In this document: positions 1 through 8,380 of the stretch, piece by piece | How the letters are laid out: each line of letters begins with the position of its first letter | Numbering within the stretch: position 1 is the stretch's first letter | Assembly (NCBI RefSeq): GCF_021044625.1 | Contig: NZ_CP087999.1 | Coordinates: 2,125,001-2,189,000 of the forward strand | Direction: 5' to 3' | Length of the DNA: 64,000 nt | DNA from: Geomonas sp. RF6 | GTDB taxonomy: Bacteria; Desulfobacterota; Desulfuromonadia; Geobacterales; Geobacteraceae | The notes under the pieces: model-generated | The model's database searches: none | What the model saw: only the letters and a program-made list of their open reading frames with translations | What the model was told of the DNA's origin: nothing | Program-made: the position numbers and the translations under genes

Positions 1-1443
1 AGCAATGATACTGCAGCTCTCCAGACCGCCATCAACAACTGCCCCCAGGGCCAGGTAATAAAACTGAACCCCGGTACCTATAAAATATCCAGCACCCTTA
101 CGGTTCGCAAAGGCGTCGTCCTGCGCGGCTCCGGCATGGGTAGCACGATCATCAGGGGGCTTTCCGGCTTTGCCGGCAGTCAGCTTATCCTTGTCGAGCC
201 GACTTCGTGGTCCTACTCCCTCACCAGCCCGGCTTCCGTCGCTCTTTCCGGCGGCCTTGCCAAAGGTTCGACTACTATAAATACCTCGGCGATCCACGGC
301 TTGGCAGCGGGTGACATCATCCTTATCGACCAGGTCAACAACGGCGCCGATAACCCGCCGGTCAGCAACCAGGGGGACGGCGGGGCGTGCACCTGGTGCG
401 GCAGGGCCTCCGGCGGCAGATCACTCGGGCAGTATGCGCGGGTAACCTCCGTGCCGTCCTCTACCTCCGCGACGTTGGAGATGCCGACCTACTGGCCGTA
501 CGATTCCACCCTCGCCCCACAGGTGGTGAAGGTCGCGGGGCAGGTCACCGGCTTCGGCATCGAGCACCTGACCTTGGACAACAGCCTGAGCGCAGCCAGG
601 GAAGCGGCGATGCAGTGGGACAACGTGAACAGCAGCTGGGCGGTCGGCGTCGAGATGGTCAGCGCCTACAAGGAGCTTTTCAGGGTGTGGAACGGCTACC
701 GCAACACGATCCGCAGCTGCAAGTTCCATGAGGGGAGCCCGACGACGGCGACCTCCGGGGCATCCTTCGGCGGGAACCGCGGCTACGGCATCTGGTTCAG
801 CGGCGGCTCTGCCAACACCTTTGAAAATAACGAGTTCTACCACCTGGCACTCGCCATCACCTTCAACGGTGCGAGCTCCGGCAACGTCTTCGCCTACAAC
901 TACCTCCACGACCTGTATCACAACAGCACCTCGACCGCCGGGGCAGGGATCTCCTTCCACGGGTCCCACGCGATGATGAACCTGATCGAAGGGAACTACT
1001 CGAAGGTGTCGATGGTTGCGGACAACTACTGGGGCTCCTCCAGCAACAACACCTTCTTCAGGAACCGCGTCATCAACGAGACTGGGTTCAGCTGCAAGCA
1101 GTACGCGGTCAACATCCACGGCCGCCAGCAGTACTACAACATGATCGGCAATGTTCTCGGTACCCCCGGATTCGAAACCGCCTACGAGACGCCGCAGTCG
1201 AGCTGCGCGAAAGCGATCTACAGCTTCGCCGACGGCAGTGGACTGGCCACATCGCTGCGCCACGCCAACTGGGACAGCGTCAACAACCAGACGATGTGGA
1301 ACGGCTCCGATGACCGCGTCCTCCCCGCGAGCCTCTACCTCGCAGGGAAGCCGGCATGGTGGCGGGCGGCCAATTGGCCGGTGATCGGGCCCGATCGCTC
1401 CCCGATGGCACCGTCTGCTCCGACCTGGGGTATGCCTTGGTAA
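1..1443 (+). CDS. Secreted right-handed beta-helix (pectate-lyase-like) protein, 5' partial
   Basis: The reading frame is open from base 1, so the gene starts upstream of the window and 480 codons of its 3' part are visible. The first codons read NDTAALQTAINNC followed by an IKLNPGTYKIS-type strand and a VVLRGSG turn. This is the usual entry into a parallel beta-helix (pectate lyase superfamily) domain. Asn- and Gly-rich rungs follow (NTFENNEFYHL, NVFAYNYLHDL, NTFFRNRVINE), then a C-terminal LPASLYLAGKPAWW segment that I associate with secreted Geobacter beta-helix proteins. Signal peptide and N-terminal modules lie outside the window. It is probably an extracellular or cell-surface polysaccharide-binding or lyase protein. 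No catalytic residues could be assigned, so an enzymatic activity is not claimed. Confidence 0.8.
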   Translation, partial: SNDTAALQTAINNCPQGQVIKLNPGTYKISSTLTVRKGVVLRGSGMGSTIIRGLSGFAGSQLILVEPTSWSYSLTSPASVALSGGLAKGSTTINTSAIHGLAAGDIILIDQVNNGADNPPVSNQGDGGACTWCGRASGGRSLGQYARVTSVPSSTSATLEMPTYWPYDSTLAPQVVKVAGQVTGFGIEHLTLDNSLSAAREAAMQWDNVNSSWAVGVEMVSAYKELFRVWNGYRNTIRSCKFHEGSPTTATSGASFGGNRGYGIWFSGGSANTFENNEFYHLALAITFNGASSGNVFAYNYLHDLYHNSTSTAGAGISFHGSHAMMNLIEGNYSKVSMVADNYWGSSSNNTFFRNRVINETGFSCKQYAVNIHGRQQYYNMIGNVLGTPGFETAYETPQSSCAKAIYSFADGSGLATSLRHANWDSVNNQTMWNGSDDRVLPASLYLAGKPAWWRAANWPVIGPDRSPMAPSAPTWGMPW

Positions 1444-1477
1444 GGTAAGGAACAGGTAGACAGAAAGTAAGAAGTGG

Positions 1478-1532
1478 AAAAAGCCAGGCACCGCCGGTCA
1501 AAGTGAGACCGGCGGTGACCTGGCTTTTTTTT
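1478..1532 (+). terminator. Intrinsic terminator after the beta-helix gene
   Basis: A long stem pairs AAAGCCAGGcACCGCCGGTC with its near-complement across a 7-nt loop. It is followed by a run of eight T residues, 35 bases after the stop of the beta-helix gene. Confidence 0.9.
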
Positions 1533-1619
1533 CGTCAGGAGAGTCAGGCCCTGCATTGTTGACTTGCCGGTCGCGGGTTGATAGGAATGGGTGAGAAAGT
1601 CTGCGGAGGAGTTCGTCAC

Positions 1620-1967
1620 ATGGCATCTCAGATATCTTCAGCGAGCGGAAAGTATGCTGCCATCTACCGGGTGGTCTCGCTCATCCCACCTGGCCGCGTC
1701 GCCACCTACGGGCAGGTCGCGGGGCTGGCCGGAATGCCGGGGCGGGCGCGGCTCGTGGGATACGCCCTCCGCTCCCTGCCGAATCAGTCGGGGGTGCCGT
1801 GGCACCGCGTCGTCAATGCGGCAGGACGTATCAGCCTCCGCGCCGACGGCGGGGCAGAGGACGAGTTCCAAAGAGTACGCCTGGAAGCGGAAGGGATAGC
1901 GTTTGAGCGAGACGGCCGCATCCCCCTCGAGGTATTTCTGTGGCACCCGGACCCGGGCTCCCTGTGA
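1620..1967 (+). CDS. Alkyltransferase-like protein (ATL, MGMT-fold DNA lesion-binding protein)
   Basis: This 115-residue protein has the DNA-binding domain of O6-alkylguanine-DNA alkyltransferases: VVSLIPPGRVATYGQVA (residues 18-34), the R-LVGYAL helix and GVPWHRVVNAAG (58-69). The normal PCHRV active-site cysteine is replaced by tryptophan (PWHRV, W61). This defines alkyltransferase-like proteins, which bind O6-alkylguanine and recruit nucleotide excision repair instead of removing the alkyl group. The ATG at 1620 is chosen because GGAGGA lies 9 bases upstream; an in-frame ATG 42 bases earlier has no comparable site. The gene stands alone between two terminators. Confidence 0.88.
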   Translation: MASQISSASGKYAAIYRVVSLIPPGRVATYGQVAGLAGMPGRARLVGYALRSLPNQSGVPWHRVVNAAGRISLRADGGAEDEFQRVRLEAEGIAFERDGRIPLEVFLWHPDPGSL

Positions 1968-1992
1968 ATGACAACGGAAAGAAGGAAAAGAA

Positions 1993-2026
1993 AAAGCCAG
2001 CACTTCGTGATGAAGTTGCTGGCTTT
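1993..2026 (-). terminator. Terminator for the sigma-54 response regulator gene
   Basis: The stem pairs AAAGCCAGCA-CTTC with GAAG-TTGCTGGCTTT. Read on the minus strand, the hairpin is followed by TTTTTCTTTTCC, so it terminates the leftward gene at 2071. The plus-strand side has only a short T run, so termination of the rightward ATL gene would be weaker. Confidence 0.75.
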
Positions 2027-2070
2027 CATAGTTGAACGGCACGCTTCGACCTTCCCCTCCTGGCGGAGCG

Positions 2071-3438
2071 TCAGCTCCCCGGTTTTGCGATGTTGAACTT
2101 CTCCAGGCGATACTGCAGCGTCTTATAGCTGATGCCGAGCAACGGCGCAGCCTTGCTGATGACCCAGTCCGCCCGCTCCATCGCCTTTATGATGAGATCG
2201 CGCTCCAGCTCCTCGATGGAGATCCCCCCTGCAGGGAACTCAAAGGGGAGATGGGTACGGGAGGGGTGTTCGTGCACTTCCGCCGGAAGATCTTCCGGCA
2301 CGATGTAGTCGCTCTCGGCCATCAGCACCCCTCTCTCGATGACGCTTTCCAGCTGGCGCACGTTCCCCGGCCAGCTGTAGTCGAGAAGTATCTTCATCGC
2401 CGGCTTCGATATCCCCTTCACCGGAATGCCACAGGAGGCGCTGTATTTCTTCAGGAAGAAATCGGCAAGGGTGATGACGTCGTTGCCGCGCTCGCGCAAC
2501 GGCGGCAGGGTGACCCTGATGACGTTCAGACGGTAAAAGAGGTCCTCACGGAATCCCCCTTTCTTCGTCTCCTGCTCCAGGTCCTTGTTGGTGGCGGAGA
2601 TGATCCGCACGTCCACCGGAATGTTGAACTTTCCCCCGACCCGCCGGATCTCCTTTTCCTGAATGGCTCGCAAAAGCTTTGCCTGCATGGAAACCGTCAT
2701 CTCCCCGATCTCGTCCAGGAAGAGGGTCCCCCCCTCTGCGGCCTCGAAAAGCCCGATCTCGCGGCTCCCCGCGCCGGTGAAGGAGCCTTTCTCGTGGCCG
2801 AAGAGCTCGCTCTCCATAAGGGAATCGGGGATCGCCGCGCAGTTGATGGCAAAGAACGGCTTTTCCCTGCGGGGGCTGCCGTCGTGGACCGCGCGGGCGA
2901 CCAGCTCCTTCCCGGTCCCCGATTCGCCGTAGATCAGAACCGTCGTCTGCGTCGGCGCGATCTTGTTGATCATGCGCACCACCTCCATCATCTTCGGGTG
3001 GTCGCCGATCATGTTCGGAAGCCGCTTCGTCTCCGCGAGCTTCTTGTGCAGGACCCTGTTTTCCTTCAGGAGCGCGATGTGCTCGAAGGCGCGCTGCAGG
3101 GTGAGGATCAGGTCATCCCGCTCCAGCGGTTTCTCCAGGTAGTCGAACGCACCCTTCTTCATCGCCTCCACCGCCGAGTCGACGGTGCCGTGCGCGGTCA
3201 TCATCACCACGCACTGGCGCGGCGTCTCGGCGAGCACCCGTTCCATGAGCTCCATGCCGGACATCCCCTGCATCTTCAGGTCGGTGAGGATGAGGTCGAA
3301 CTCCTCCCGCTCCAGTTCCAGGAGGGCCTCCCTGGCTCCGGAGACGGCGCGGACCCGGTACCCTTCCTTGCCGAGAATGGTGCTGAGGATGTCCCGCTGC
3401 CCCTTTTCGTCGTCGACTACCAGAATGCTGCCGTTCAT
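2071..3438 (-). CDS. Sigma-54-dependent response regulator (NtrC family)
   Basis: The 455-residue protein has three modules. The receiver domain (about 1-120) has DD at 9-10, phospho-acceptor D53 in LTDLKM and K103. The sigma-54 AAA+ domain has Walker A GESGTGKE at 171-178, the sigma-54 contact loop GSFTGA at 218-223 and Walker B TLFLDE at 238-243. A C-terminal Fis-type HTH is at about 420-450. The loop reads GSFTGA instead of the canonical GAFTGA; this variant is known in active members. The upstream histidine kinase gene is 218 bases away, separated by a REP-type palindrome, and is the likely partner. Target genes cannot be told from the window. Confidence 0.93.
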   Translation of the reverse strand: MNGSILVVDDEKGQRDILSTILGKEGYRVRAVSGAREALLELEREEFDLILTDLKMQGMSGMELMERVLAETPRQCVVMMTAHGTVDSAVEAMKKGAFDYLEKPLERDDLILTLQRAFEHIALLKENRVLHKKLAETKRLPNMIGDHPKMMEVVRMINKIAPTQTTVLIYGESGTGKELVARAVHDGSPRREKPFFAINCAAIPDSLMESELFGHEKGSFTGAGSREIGLFEAAEGGTLFLDEIGEMTVSMQAKLLRAIQEKEIRRVGGKFNIPVDVRIISATNKDLEQETKKGGFREDLFYRLNVIRVTLPPLRERGNDVITLADFFLKKYSASCGIPVKGISKPAMKILLDYSWPGNVRQLESVIERGVLMAESDYIVPEDLPAEVHEHPSRTHLPFEFPAGGISIEELERDLIIKAMERADWVISKAAPLLGISYKTLQYRLEKFNIAKPGS

Positions 3439-3524
3439 GCGCGCTCCTTCTATTTCATGCCATCCTCACCGGTTCCCCTTGGAAGGGAGGTGCGGGAGAT
3501 GAAAAATGCTGATCTTGTGTAAGA

Positions 3525-3623
3525 TGTAGGCCGGAATAAGCGAAGCGTTTCCGGCAACCTCGTCCGCAACGTGAATCGGCTGGCGCCGACGCCGGGAACG
3601 CCTTTGGCTTATCCCGGCCTACA
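3525..3623. repeat. REP-like palindromic repeat pair (family R1, copy a)
   Basis: Two about 31-33-base units face each other. The left unit starts TGTAGGCCGGAATAAGCG and ends GTTTCCGGC. The right unit starts GCCGGGAACGCC and ends TTATCCCGGCCTACA. They form a large cruciform-capable structure between the response regulator and its kinase. Related single units occur at 10222, 48082 and 53738. Confidence 0.85.
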
Positions 3624-3656
3624 AAGGCCTCCCGTCGCCTGACCGACTCGATCCTG

Positions 3657-5120
3657 CTACGCCGCGGAGCTCTGCGGCGCTGCTGAATCCTGGTTCTGCG
3701 CGGGCTGCTGCTCCGCGGGGAGGATGACAGTGAAGGTCGTCCCCACTCCCACGGTGCTCGCCACTTCCAGCGAACCGCCGTGTTCCTTCACGATCCTCTC
3801 GGTAATGGCGAGCCCGAGCCCGATCCCCGCTTCCTTCGTGGTGAAGTACGGCTGGAACACCTTTTCCAGGTCCTGCGGGGGGATCCCTGTTCCGGAGTCG
3901 CTGAAGGTAAGGCGGACGGTGCCGTTCTTCTCATCGAGCGTCGCGCCGAGCACGATCTTCCCGCCATCGTGCATCGACTGCGCGGCGTTGGTGATGAAGT
4001 TGGTCAGGCAGTTCCGCATGAGCTCCGGGTCCACATTTATAACGGGCAGATCCGCCGCAATTTCCCGCACGACCTCTATCTGCTGCTCCCGCAGCTTGTC
4101 CTGCAGGATCGGCATCGTCTTGTCCAGCAGGTCAGCGTACGAGATCTTTTGCCGGCGCAGCTTGAGGGGGCGCCCGTAGTTCATGAAATTCAGCACCATG
4201 TAGTTCGCCTTGCGCACCTCTTCTTTGATCGTGGAGGTGATGCTGGTGAGCTCGTCGCTGCGCCCCGGGCAAATCGGTAAAAGCTCGCTCTGCAGGTGGT
4301 CGATGGCAAGGCTTATGTAGTTCAGCGGGTTTCTTATCTCGTGGGCGATGCCGGAGGCGAGCTGCCCGACCTTGGAGAGGTGTTCCGCCTCGAAAAGCCG
4401 CTTTTCCAGAAGCTCCCTCTCCTTCAGCTTTGCAACCATCTCGTTCAGGTTCTCCGCGAGCTCCCCCATCTCGTCGCCGCTCTGGACCTGAAAGGTCACG
4501 CTCAGGTCCCCGGCGGAGACGTCCTTCACGCCGCTCGCCAGTCGATGGATCGGTGCCGTGTACCTGCGGGCGAGGAAGATGGTGAGGATCATGCCGATGA
4601 CGAAGACCATGCTGGTGGCCGCGAGACGCCGCACGAAGTTCGCATGCTGGATGTCCCGGATGTTGTCCAGCAGGAGATTGACCTGTACGTAGCCAAGCTG
4701 CTCATCCCCCACGATGACCGGGACCACCAGGTCGTAGGGGTGCAGTGAGGCATTCACGGAGCTAGCTCCACCTTTGCGTGCCTTCAGCCCCTTTTCCAGC
4801 TTCTTTATCTCACGCTTCTTCCCGACCTGCGCCGGGTCGGAGGAGTTGATGATCTCCCCCTCGTTGCTGATGATGTTGATCTGGTTGATCCCCTTCGTCT
4901 TCGCCTGTTTCATGTACTCCTTCAGGCGGGACGACTCGAGCTCCGAGTCGGAGGTCAGGTCCTCGACACTGAGCTGGATCGCCTTTGATACTTCCGTGGA
5001 GCTCTCCTGGATCTCCTGCACCAGGTCGTTCTGGCTGGCCTGGTTCATCACGAAGAGGATGAGCACGGCCATGATCAGGAGGGACAGCATGATCATCACG
5101 AGCTTTGTGTTTAGTTTCAT
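3657..5120 (-). CDS. Sensor histidine kinase with HAMP domain
   Basis: This is a membrane-bound kinase of 487 residues. TM1 is at about 7-25, followed by a periplasmic region (26-165), TM2 at about 166-184, a HAMP linker (185-240), a HisKA dimerisation helix with phospho-acceptor H260 in GIAHEIRNPLNYIS, and a HATPase_c domain with the N-box NFITNAAQSM and G boxes DSGTGIPP and GIGLGLAI. The start is the ATG at 5120 (MKLNTK) because AGGAG lies about 10 bases upstream and the TM helix follows at once. A longer in-frame reading back to 5384 has no membrane or domain sequence. It probably phosphorylates the adjacent NtrC-type regulator. The periplasmic domain was not assigned to a ligand family. 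Confidence 0.92.
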   Translation of the reverse strand: MKLNTKLVMIMLSLLIMAVLILFVMNQASQNDLVQEIQESSTEVSKAIQLSVEDLTSDSELESSRLKEYMKQAKTKGINQINIISNEGEIINSSDPAQVGKKREIKKLEKGLKARKGGASSVNASLHPYDLVVPVIVGDEQLGYVQVNLLLDNIRDIQHANFVRRLAATSMVFVIGMILTIFLARRYTAPIHRLASGVKDVSAGDLSVTFQVQSGDEMGELAENLNEMVAKLKERELLEKRLFEAEHLSKVGQLASGIAHEIRNPLNYISLAIDHLQSELLPICPGRSDELTSITSTIKEEVRKANYMVLNFMNYGRPLKLRRQKISYADLLDKTMPILQDKLREQQIEVVREIAADLPVINVDPELMRNCLTNFITNAAQSMHDGGKIVLGATLDEKNGTVRLTFSDSGTGIPPQDLEKVFQPYFTTKEAGIGLGLAITERIVKEHGGSLEVASTVGVGTTFTVILPAEQQPAQNQDSAAPQSSAA

Positions 5121-5449
5121 GAAGAGGAAGCTCCTGGAAAGGTGCGGGACGGCGTCGCGTGTCTCCTGCCGCACGACGTCCCCTGCGGGGCGGTTTCCGC
5201 TCGACGCGCCGGCTTCGCGACCATCGCTGGATGTGAGCTGGGTTCGCTGAGGGGAAGATTGACTGGCTGCACGGTGCCTGCCTTCGGTGTTCTTCCAGGG
5301 CAGGAGGCCCGTTTTAATGATCCGCGAGGTGCATTGTCCATCGAAATGGCGGGCGGTTTGGCCGTAACTGTGCAGAACCACCACATCTTCGCACTATACA
5401 ATAGCCCCGGCCGTGAAACAAGATGTATGTCCCCGGAGGCGCTGGACAA

Positions 5450-5465
5450 ATTCATGTTCATGAAT
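5450..5465. promoter_or_regulatory. Perfect inverted repeat upstream of a small gene
   Basis: ATTCATG-TT-CATGAAT is a 7-bp perfect palindrome with a 2-base spacer, 40 bases before the ATG at 5506. It has the size of a dimeric repressor site. The rest of the 385-base gap between 5121 and 5505 shows no other gene or structure that I could support. Confidence 0.35.
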
Positions 5466-5505
5466 ATCATTTCTGCTGATGCGTTCGGCAAATACGGAGG
5501 GGGAT

Positions 5506-5691
5506 ATGGACTACACGGTGGAAAAGGTCTATGAGAATGTGCCGATCGAGCCGTTGGGGGGGCAGAGAGAGCGCCAGCGCAAAAAAGAAGACCCGCCGAA
5601 GCAGAAGCAACGGCGGGACAGTGTAACGATATCGGAGGAGGCGAGAAAAAGGGTCCTCGGCGAGAGCTCCGACGAAGAGACCTACGCCTGA
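5506..5691 (+). CDS. Small conserved-looking hydrophilic protein, function unknown
   Basis: A 61-residue, highly charged protein begins MDYTVEKVYENVPIEPLGG, continues with a Lys/Arg/Gln-rich middle and ends with a DSVTISEEARKRVLGES helix. The ATG at 5506 follows a strong GGAGGGGG site. The tail resembles short DxVxISxEA motifs found in small Geobacter hypothetical proteins, but no family can be named. There is no signal peptide or membrane segment. It is flanked by a kinase and an HDOD gene, both on the other strand, so it is probably its own transcription unit. Confidence 0.55.
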   Translation: MDYTVEKVYENVPIEPLGGQRERQRKKEDPPKQKQRRDSVTISEEARKRVLGESSDEETYA

Positions 5692-5710
5692 GGCCCGGAC
5701 AGGGCCAAGG

Positions 5711-6562
5711 TCAGGCGAAGACGGTGCGGTCCTTCTCGAACGCTTCCCGAAATATTTCCATGACCTCGTTCACCTTCTGCTCATTCATGCGCAGGAGAGC
5801 TGCCGCCTTCGAGCCGGCTACATCCAGCTCCTGCGGCTCCCTCACCCCGATCCCCAGCTTCAGGCAGAAGAGGTCCGCAAGGGAGATGACTGCCGCGAGG
5901 TTCACCACCGCTGGATCCGAGATCTCGTCGAAGTCCAGCGCATGGTGCTGCAGGACGGCGTCGGTAAGGAGCTGCGGGAAGTTCCACTTGCGGATCACGT
6001 GGGCTCCGACCTCGTCGTGCCCGAAGGGGTACAGGAGCTTCTCCCCTTCCCGGAAGGAAATCCCCTCGTTGTAGCACAGCTGCATCACGTCCTGGAACTT
6101 CCTCTTGTCCAGCGTGTTCATGATGATCTTCCCGATGTCGTGGAAGAGCCCGGCGAGGAAGGCCTCCTCCTCGTTCGCGGCCCGGGTCGCGCTGGCGATG
6201 ATGCGCGCTGCCAGCCCCGCCGCAAAGGAGTGCTCCCACAGCATCTTCTCCGTGAGGCCGTACGGCTTGTACACCTGCTTCACGGATGCCGCCACCACGA
6301 GGCTGCGCAAGGTGCTGAACCCGAGGATGACGACAGCGGTCGATAGCGTCTGGATCTGGCGCTGGCACCCGTAGAAGGAGGAGTTCGATATCTTGAGGAC
6401 GCGGGCGGCCACGGCAGGATCGGAAGCGACCACCTTCGCCAGTTCATCGGCGGTGGCGCTTTCGCTCTCGATCAGCTGCATCACCTTCAGTGCCACCACG
6501 GGGATGGTCGGCAGATCAACCGCCGAGTTGATTGCGGCTTCTAGTTCCTTGTTCATTGTCAC
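5711..6562 (-). CDS. HDOD domain signalling protein
   Basis: The protein has 283 residues and consists almost entirely of an HDOD domain. It opens with the typical DLPTIPVVALKVMQLIE helix, has the KISNSSFYG and HSFAAGLAARIIA segments, and contains a GLFHDIGKIIMN motif. HDOD proteins are HD-superfamily relatives that usually act in c-di-GMP or two-component signalling, mostly without phosphohydrolase activity. The GTG at 6562 is preferred over the ATG two codons later because AGAGG sits 6 bases upstream. Its neighbours do not reveal its partner. Confidence 0.85.
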   Translation of the reverse strand: MTMNKELEAAINSAVDLPTIPVVALKVMQLIESESATADELAKVVASDPAVAARVLKISNSSFYGCQRQIQTLSTAVVILGFSTLRSLVVAASVKQVYKPYGLTEKMLWEHSFAAGLAARIIASATRAANEEEAFLAGLFHDIGKIIMNTLDKRKFQDVMQLCYNEGISFREGEKLLYPFGHDEVGAHVIRKWNFPQLLTDAVLQHHALDFDEISDPAVVNLAAVISLADLFCLKLGIGVREPQELDVAGSKAAALLRMNEQKVNEVMEIFREAFEKDRTVFA

Positions 6563-6797
6563 GGCATACCTCTGTCTGTCTTACCTGATATGGATAACCA
6601 CTTAGCTCTTTCCAACGGGAGGGTCGGGGGCAGGATGGGGTTCCATCCATCTCTTCGGAAGAAACGCCGGTAACTTGAGGAGTGACGACAGCTGCTCAGA
6701 AAATAAGATTCACCTCGAGGAAATCGCCAGCAAGCGGCGATTATCATTGAAAGCGGCGGCAACGCGCGGCTATACTGCAGAAAAAAAAGGACGGACC

Positions 6798-7430
6798 GTG
6801 ATAGTAAAAAGCGCCCATTTCGTAAAAAGTGCCACGAGGCCAGCCCATTACCCGGAGGGGGATCTTCCGGAGATCGCCTTTGCCGGCCGCTCCAACGTCG
6901 GGAAATCCTCGCTGGTCAACGTGCTGGTAAACCGCAAGAACCTGGTGCGGACCAGCTCGACCCCCGGGCGCACCCAGCTCATCAACTTTTTCCAGGTCAA
7001 CGACTGCTTCACCCTCGTCGATCTTCCCGGCTACGGCTATGCGAAGGTCCCGCTGGAGGTGAAGAAGGCGTGGCGGCCGATGATGGAGACCTACCTCTCC
7101 AAGAGACGCAACCTGCGCGGGGTCGTCCTCATTGTGGACATCCGCCGGACCCCGGTGGAGGAGGACCTGCAGATGCTCGAGTGGCTGCGTGCCTACTCCG
7201 TTCCGCCGATCGTGGTGGTCACGAAGTGCGACAAGGTCTCCAAGAACGAGCGCGCCAGGCAGACTGCCATCATCGCCGAGCGGCTGGGGGTCGAAAAGAG
7301 CGAGCTGAGCTTCTTCTCCGCCCTTTCCAAAGAGGGGAAGGACGGCATCTGGGCGCGCATCGACGCGCTCCTCGAAGTCGGCGCTGAAGGAACGGAGCAG
7401 CCGGAGAACGCGGGTATTGAAGCGTCTTGA
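6798..7430 (+). CDS. engB: Ribosome biogenesis GTPase EngB/YsxC
   Basis: This 210-residue TRAFAC-class GTPase contributes to late 50S subunit assembly. The motifs are in order: G1 [11 protein letters not shown]2 at SSTPGRTQ, G3 [10 protein letters not shown]4 TKCDK and G5 SALSKEG. The first residues ([11 protein letters not shown]) match the EngB N-terminus. A GTG start at 6798 follows AAGGAC with 6-base spacing. A longer in-frame extension to 6675 runs through low-complexity sequence and is not used. It is monocistronic here and followed by the cobalamin leader. Confidence 0.95.
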   Translation: MIVKSAHFVKSATRPAHYPEGDLPEIAFAGRSNVGKSSLVNVLVNRKNLVRTSSTPGRTQLINFFQVNDCFTLVDLPGYGYAKVPLEVKKAWRPMMETYLSKRRNLRGVVLIVDIRRTPVEEDLQMLEWLRAYSVPPIVVVTKCDKVSKNERARQTAIIAERLGVEKSELSFFSALSKEGKDGIWARIDALLEVGAEGTEQPENAGIEAS

Positions 7431-7557
7431 CCACCCCTTCGTCCGGAAGCTGGCTGAGACGTAAGAAAAAATGCGTGAGAAGAAGCTCAGACTCCTTTCT
7501 GTTTGACTTTGCTGGCTCCGTCTGATAGAAAACGCACAAAATTAAATACTAGAATCA

Positions 7558-7710
7558 TTCAGGTGCCCCGAGAGGGGGTAAAAGGGAAGAGGGTGAGAAT
7601 CCCTCGCTGTCCCGCAACTGTGAACGGTGATGAAAGCCGCTTTGAAGCCACTGACTATCTCGGGAAGGCGCGGCAAGTAAATTGACCCGTAAGTCAGGAA
7701 ACCTGCCTGG
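7558..7710 (+). promoter_or_regulatory. Cobalamin (B12) riboswitch
   Basis: The leader shows the conserved cobalamin aptamer blocks in order: AGGTGCC, TAAAAGGGAA, a GTGAGAATCCCTCGCTGTCCCGC-type core (bases 7592-7615), a GCCACTG element, GGGAAGGCG, and the B12 box AAGTCAGGAAACCTGCC at 7691-7707. It lies just upstream of cobU and presumably switches off the whole cobalamin/cobalt operon when adenosylcobalamin is plentiful. Confidence 0.95.
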
Positions 7711-7776
7711 ATGCTTGCTCAAGGAACCTCCGTGGCAGAGGGCCTAAGCCAGAAATCGCACCCGCTTTCCGACTTG

Positions 7777-7810
7777 AGACCCGTCCTCCACCTGGAGGCG
7801 GGTCTTTTTT
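7777..7810 (+). terminator. Riboswitch expression platform: terminator overlapping the cobU ribosome binding site
   Basis: AGACCCGTCCTCCA (7777-7790) pairs with TGGAGGCGGGTCT (7793-7805), followed by six T residues that run directly into the cobU ATG at 7811. The only Shine-Dalgarno-like sequence for cobU, GGAGG at 7794-7798, lies inside the 3' arm. Folding of this stem would therefore both terminate transcription and hide the ribosome binding site. Confidence 0.85.
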
Positions 7811-8332
7811 ATGTCCAAGATCGTACTGGTAACCGGGGGGGCGCGCAGCGGCAAGAGCCGTTTTGCGGAGCAGTTGGCAGAGGGGTATCCCCCCCTGCGC
7901 GGCTATCTTGCCACCGCCGAGCCCCGTGACGCAGAGATGACGGAACGAATCGCGCGTCACCAGGAGAGGCGGGGGGCAGGATGGGAGACGGTTGAGGAGC
8001 CTCTGGAGCTTCTCGCGGCGCTCCAAAGGAACGAGGGGCGCTACAGCATCTTCCTCGTCGACTGCATCACGCTCTGGCTTTCGAACCTCCTCTTTGCTCT
8101 GGAGGGGGACGCCTCGCAGATCATTTCGCGGGTCCGGGAGCTCGCGGCGGCTTTTTCGACCTTCTCCACCCCCCTTATTCTGGTGACGAACGAAGTGGGG
8201 ATGGGGATCGTGCCGGAGCATCCGCTGGCTCGCACTTTCCGAGACCTAGCGGGGGAGGCGAACCAGATCATCGCCGCCGCGGCTGATGAAGTCTACGTTT
8301 CGATTTCGGGGATGCCGCTGAAGCTGAAGTGA
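7811..8332 (+). CDS. cobU: Adenosylcobinamide kinase / adenosylcobinamide-phosphate guanylyltransferase
   Basis: CobU (173 residues) phosphorylates adenosylcobinamide and transfers GMP to give AdoCbi-GDP, the activated substrate for loop assembly. The P-loop GGARSGKSRFAE is at residues 9-20. The RIARHQERRG segment carries the histidine that forms the GMP intermediate in the family, and VDCITLWLSNLL follows. The ATG starts directly after the T tract of the riboswitch terminator. It is the first gene of a ten-gene operon. Confidence 0.95.
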   Translation: MSKIVLVTGGARSGKSRFAEQLAEGYPPLRGYLATAEPRDAEMTERIARHQERRGAGWETVEEPLELLAALQRNEGRYSIFLVDCITLWLSNLLFALEGDASQIISRVRELAAAFSTFSTPLILVTNEVGMGIVPEHPLARTFRDLAGEANQIIAAAADEVYVSISGMPLKLK

Positions 8333-8380
8333 GCAGGACCTGCTGGTTTTATTGCGATGAAATTTTAAAGGAGGGGAGAA

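Noticed and set aside
2032-3522. 496-codon open frame on the plus strand over the response regulator
   Set aside because: It is the GC-rich shadow of the minus-strand NtrC-type gene, which has complete receiver, AAA+ and HTH motifs. The shadow has no recognisable domain and skewed His/Arg/Leu composition.
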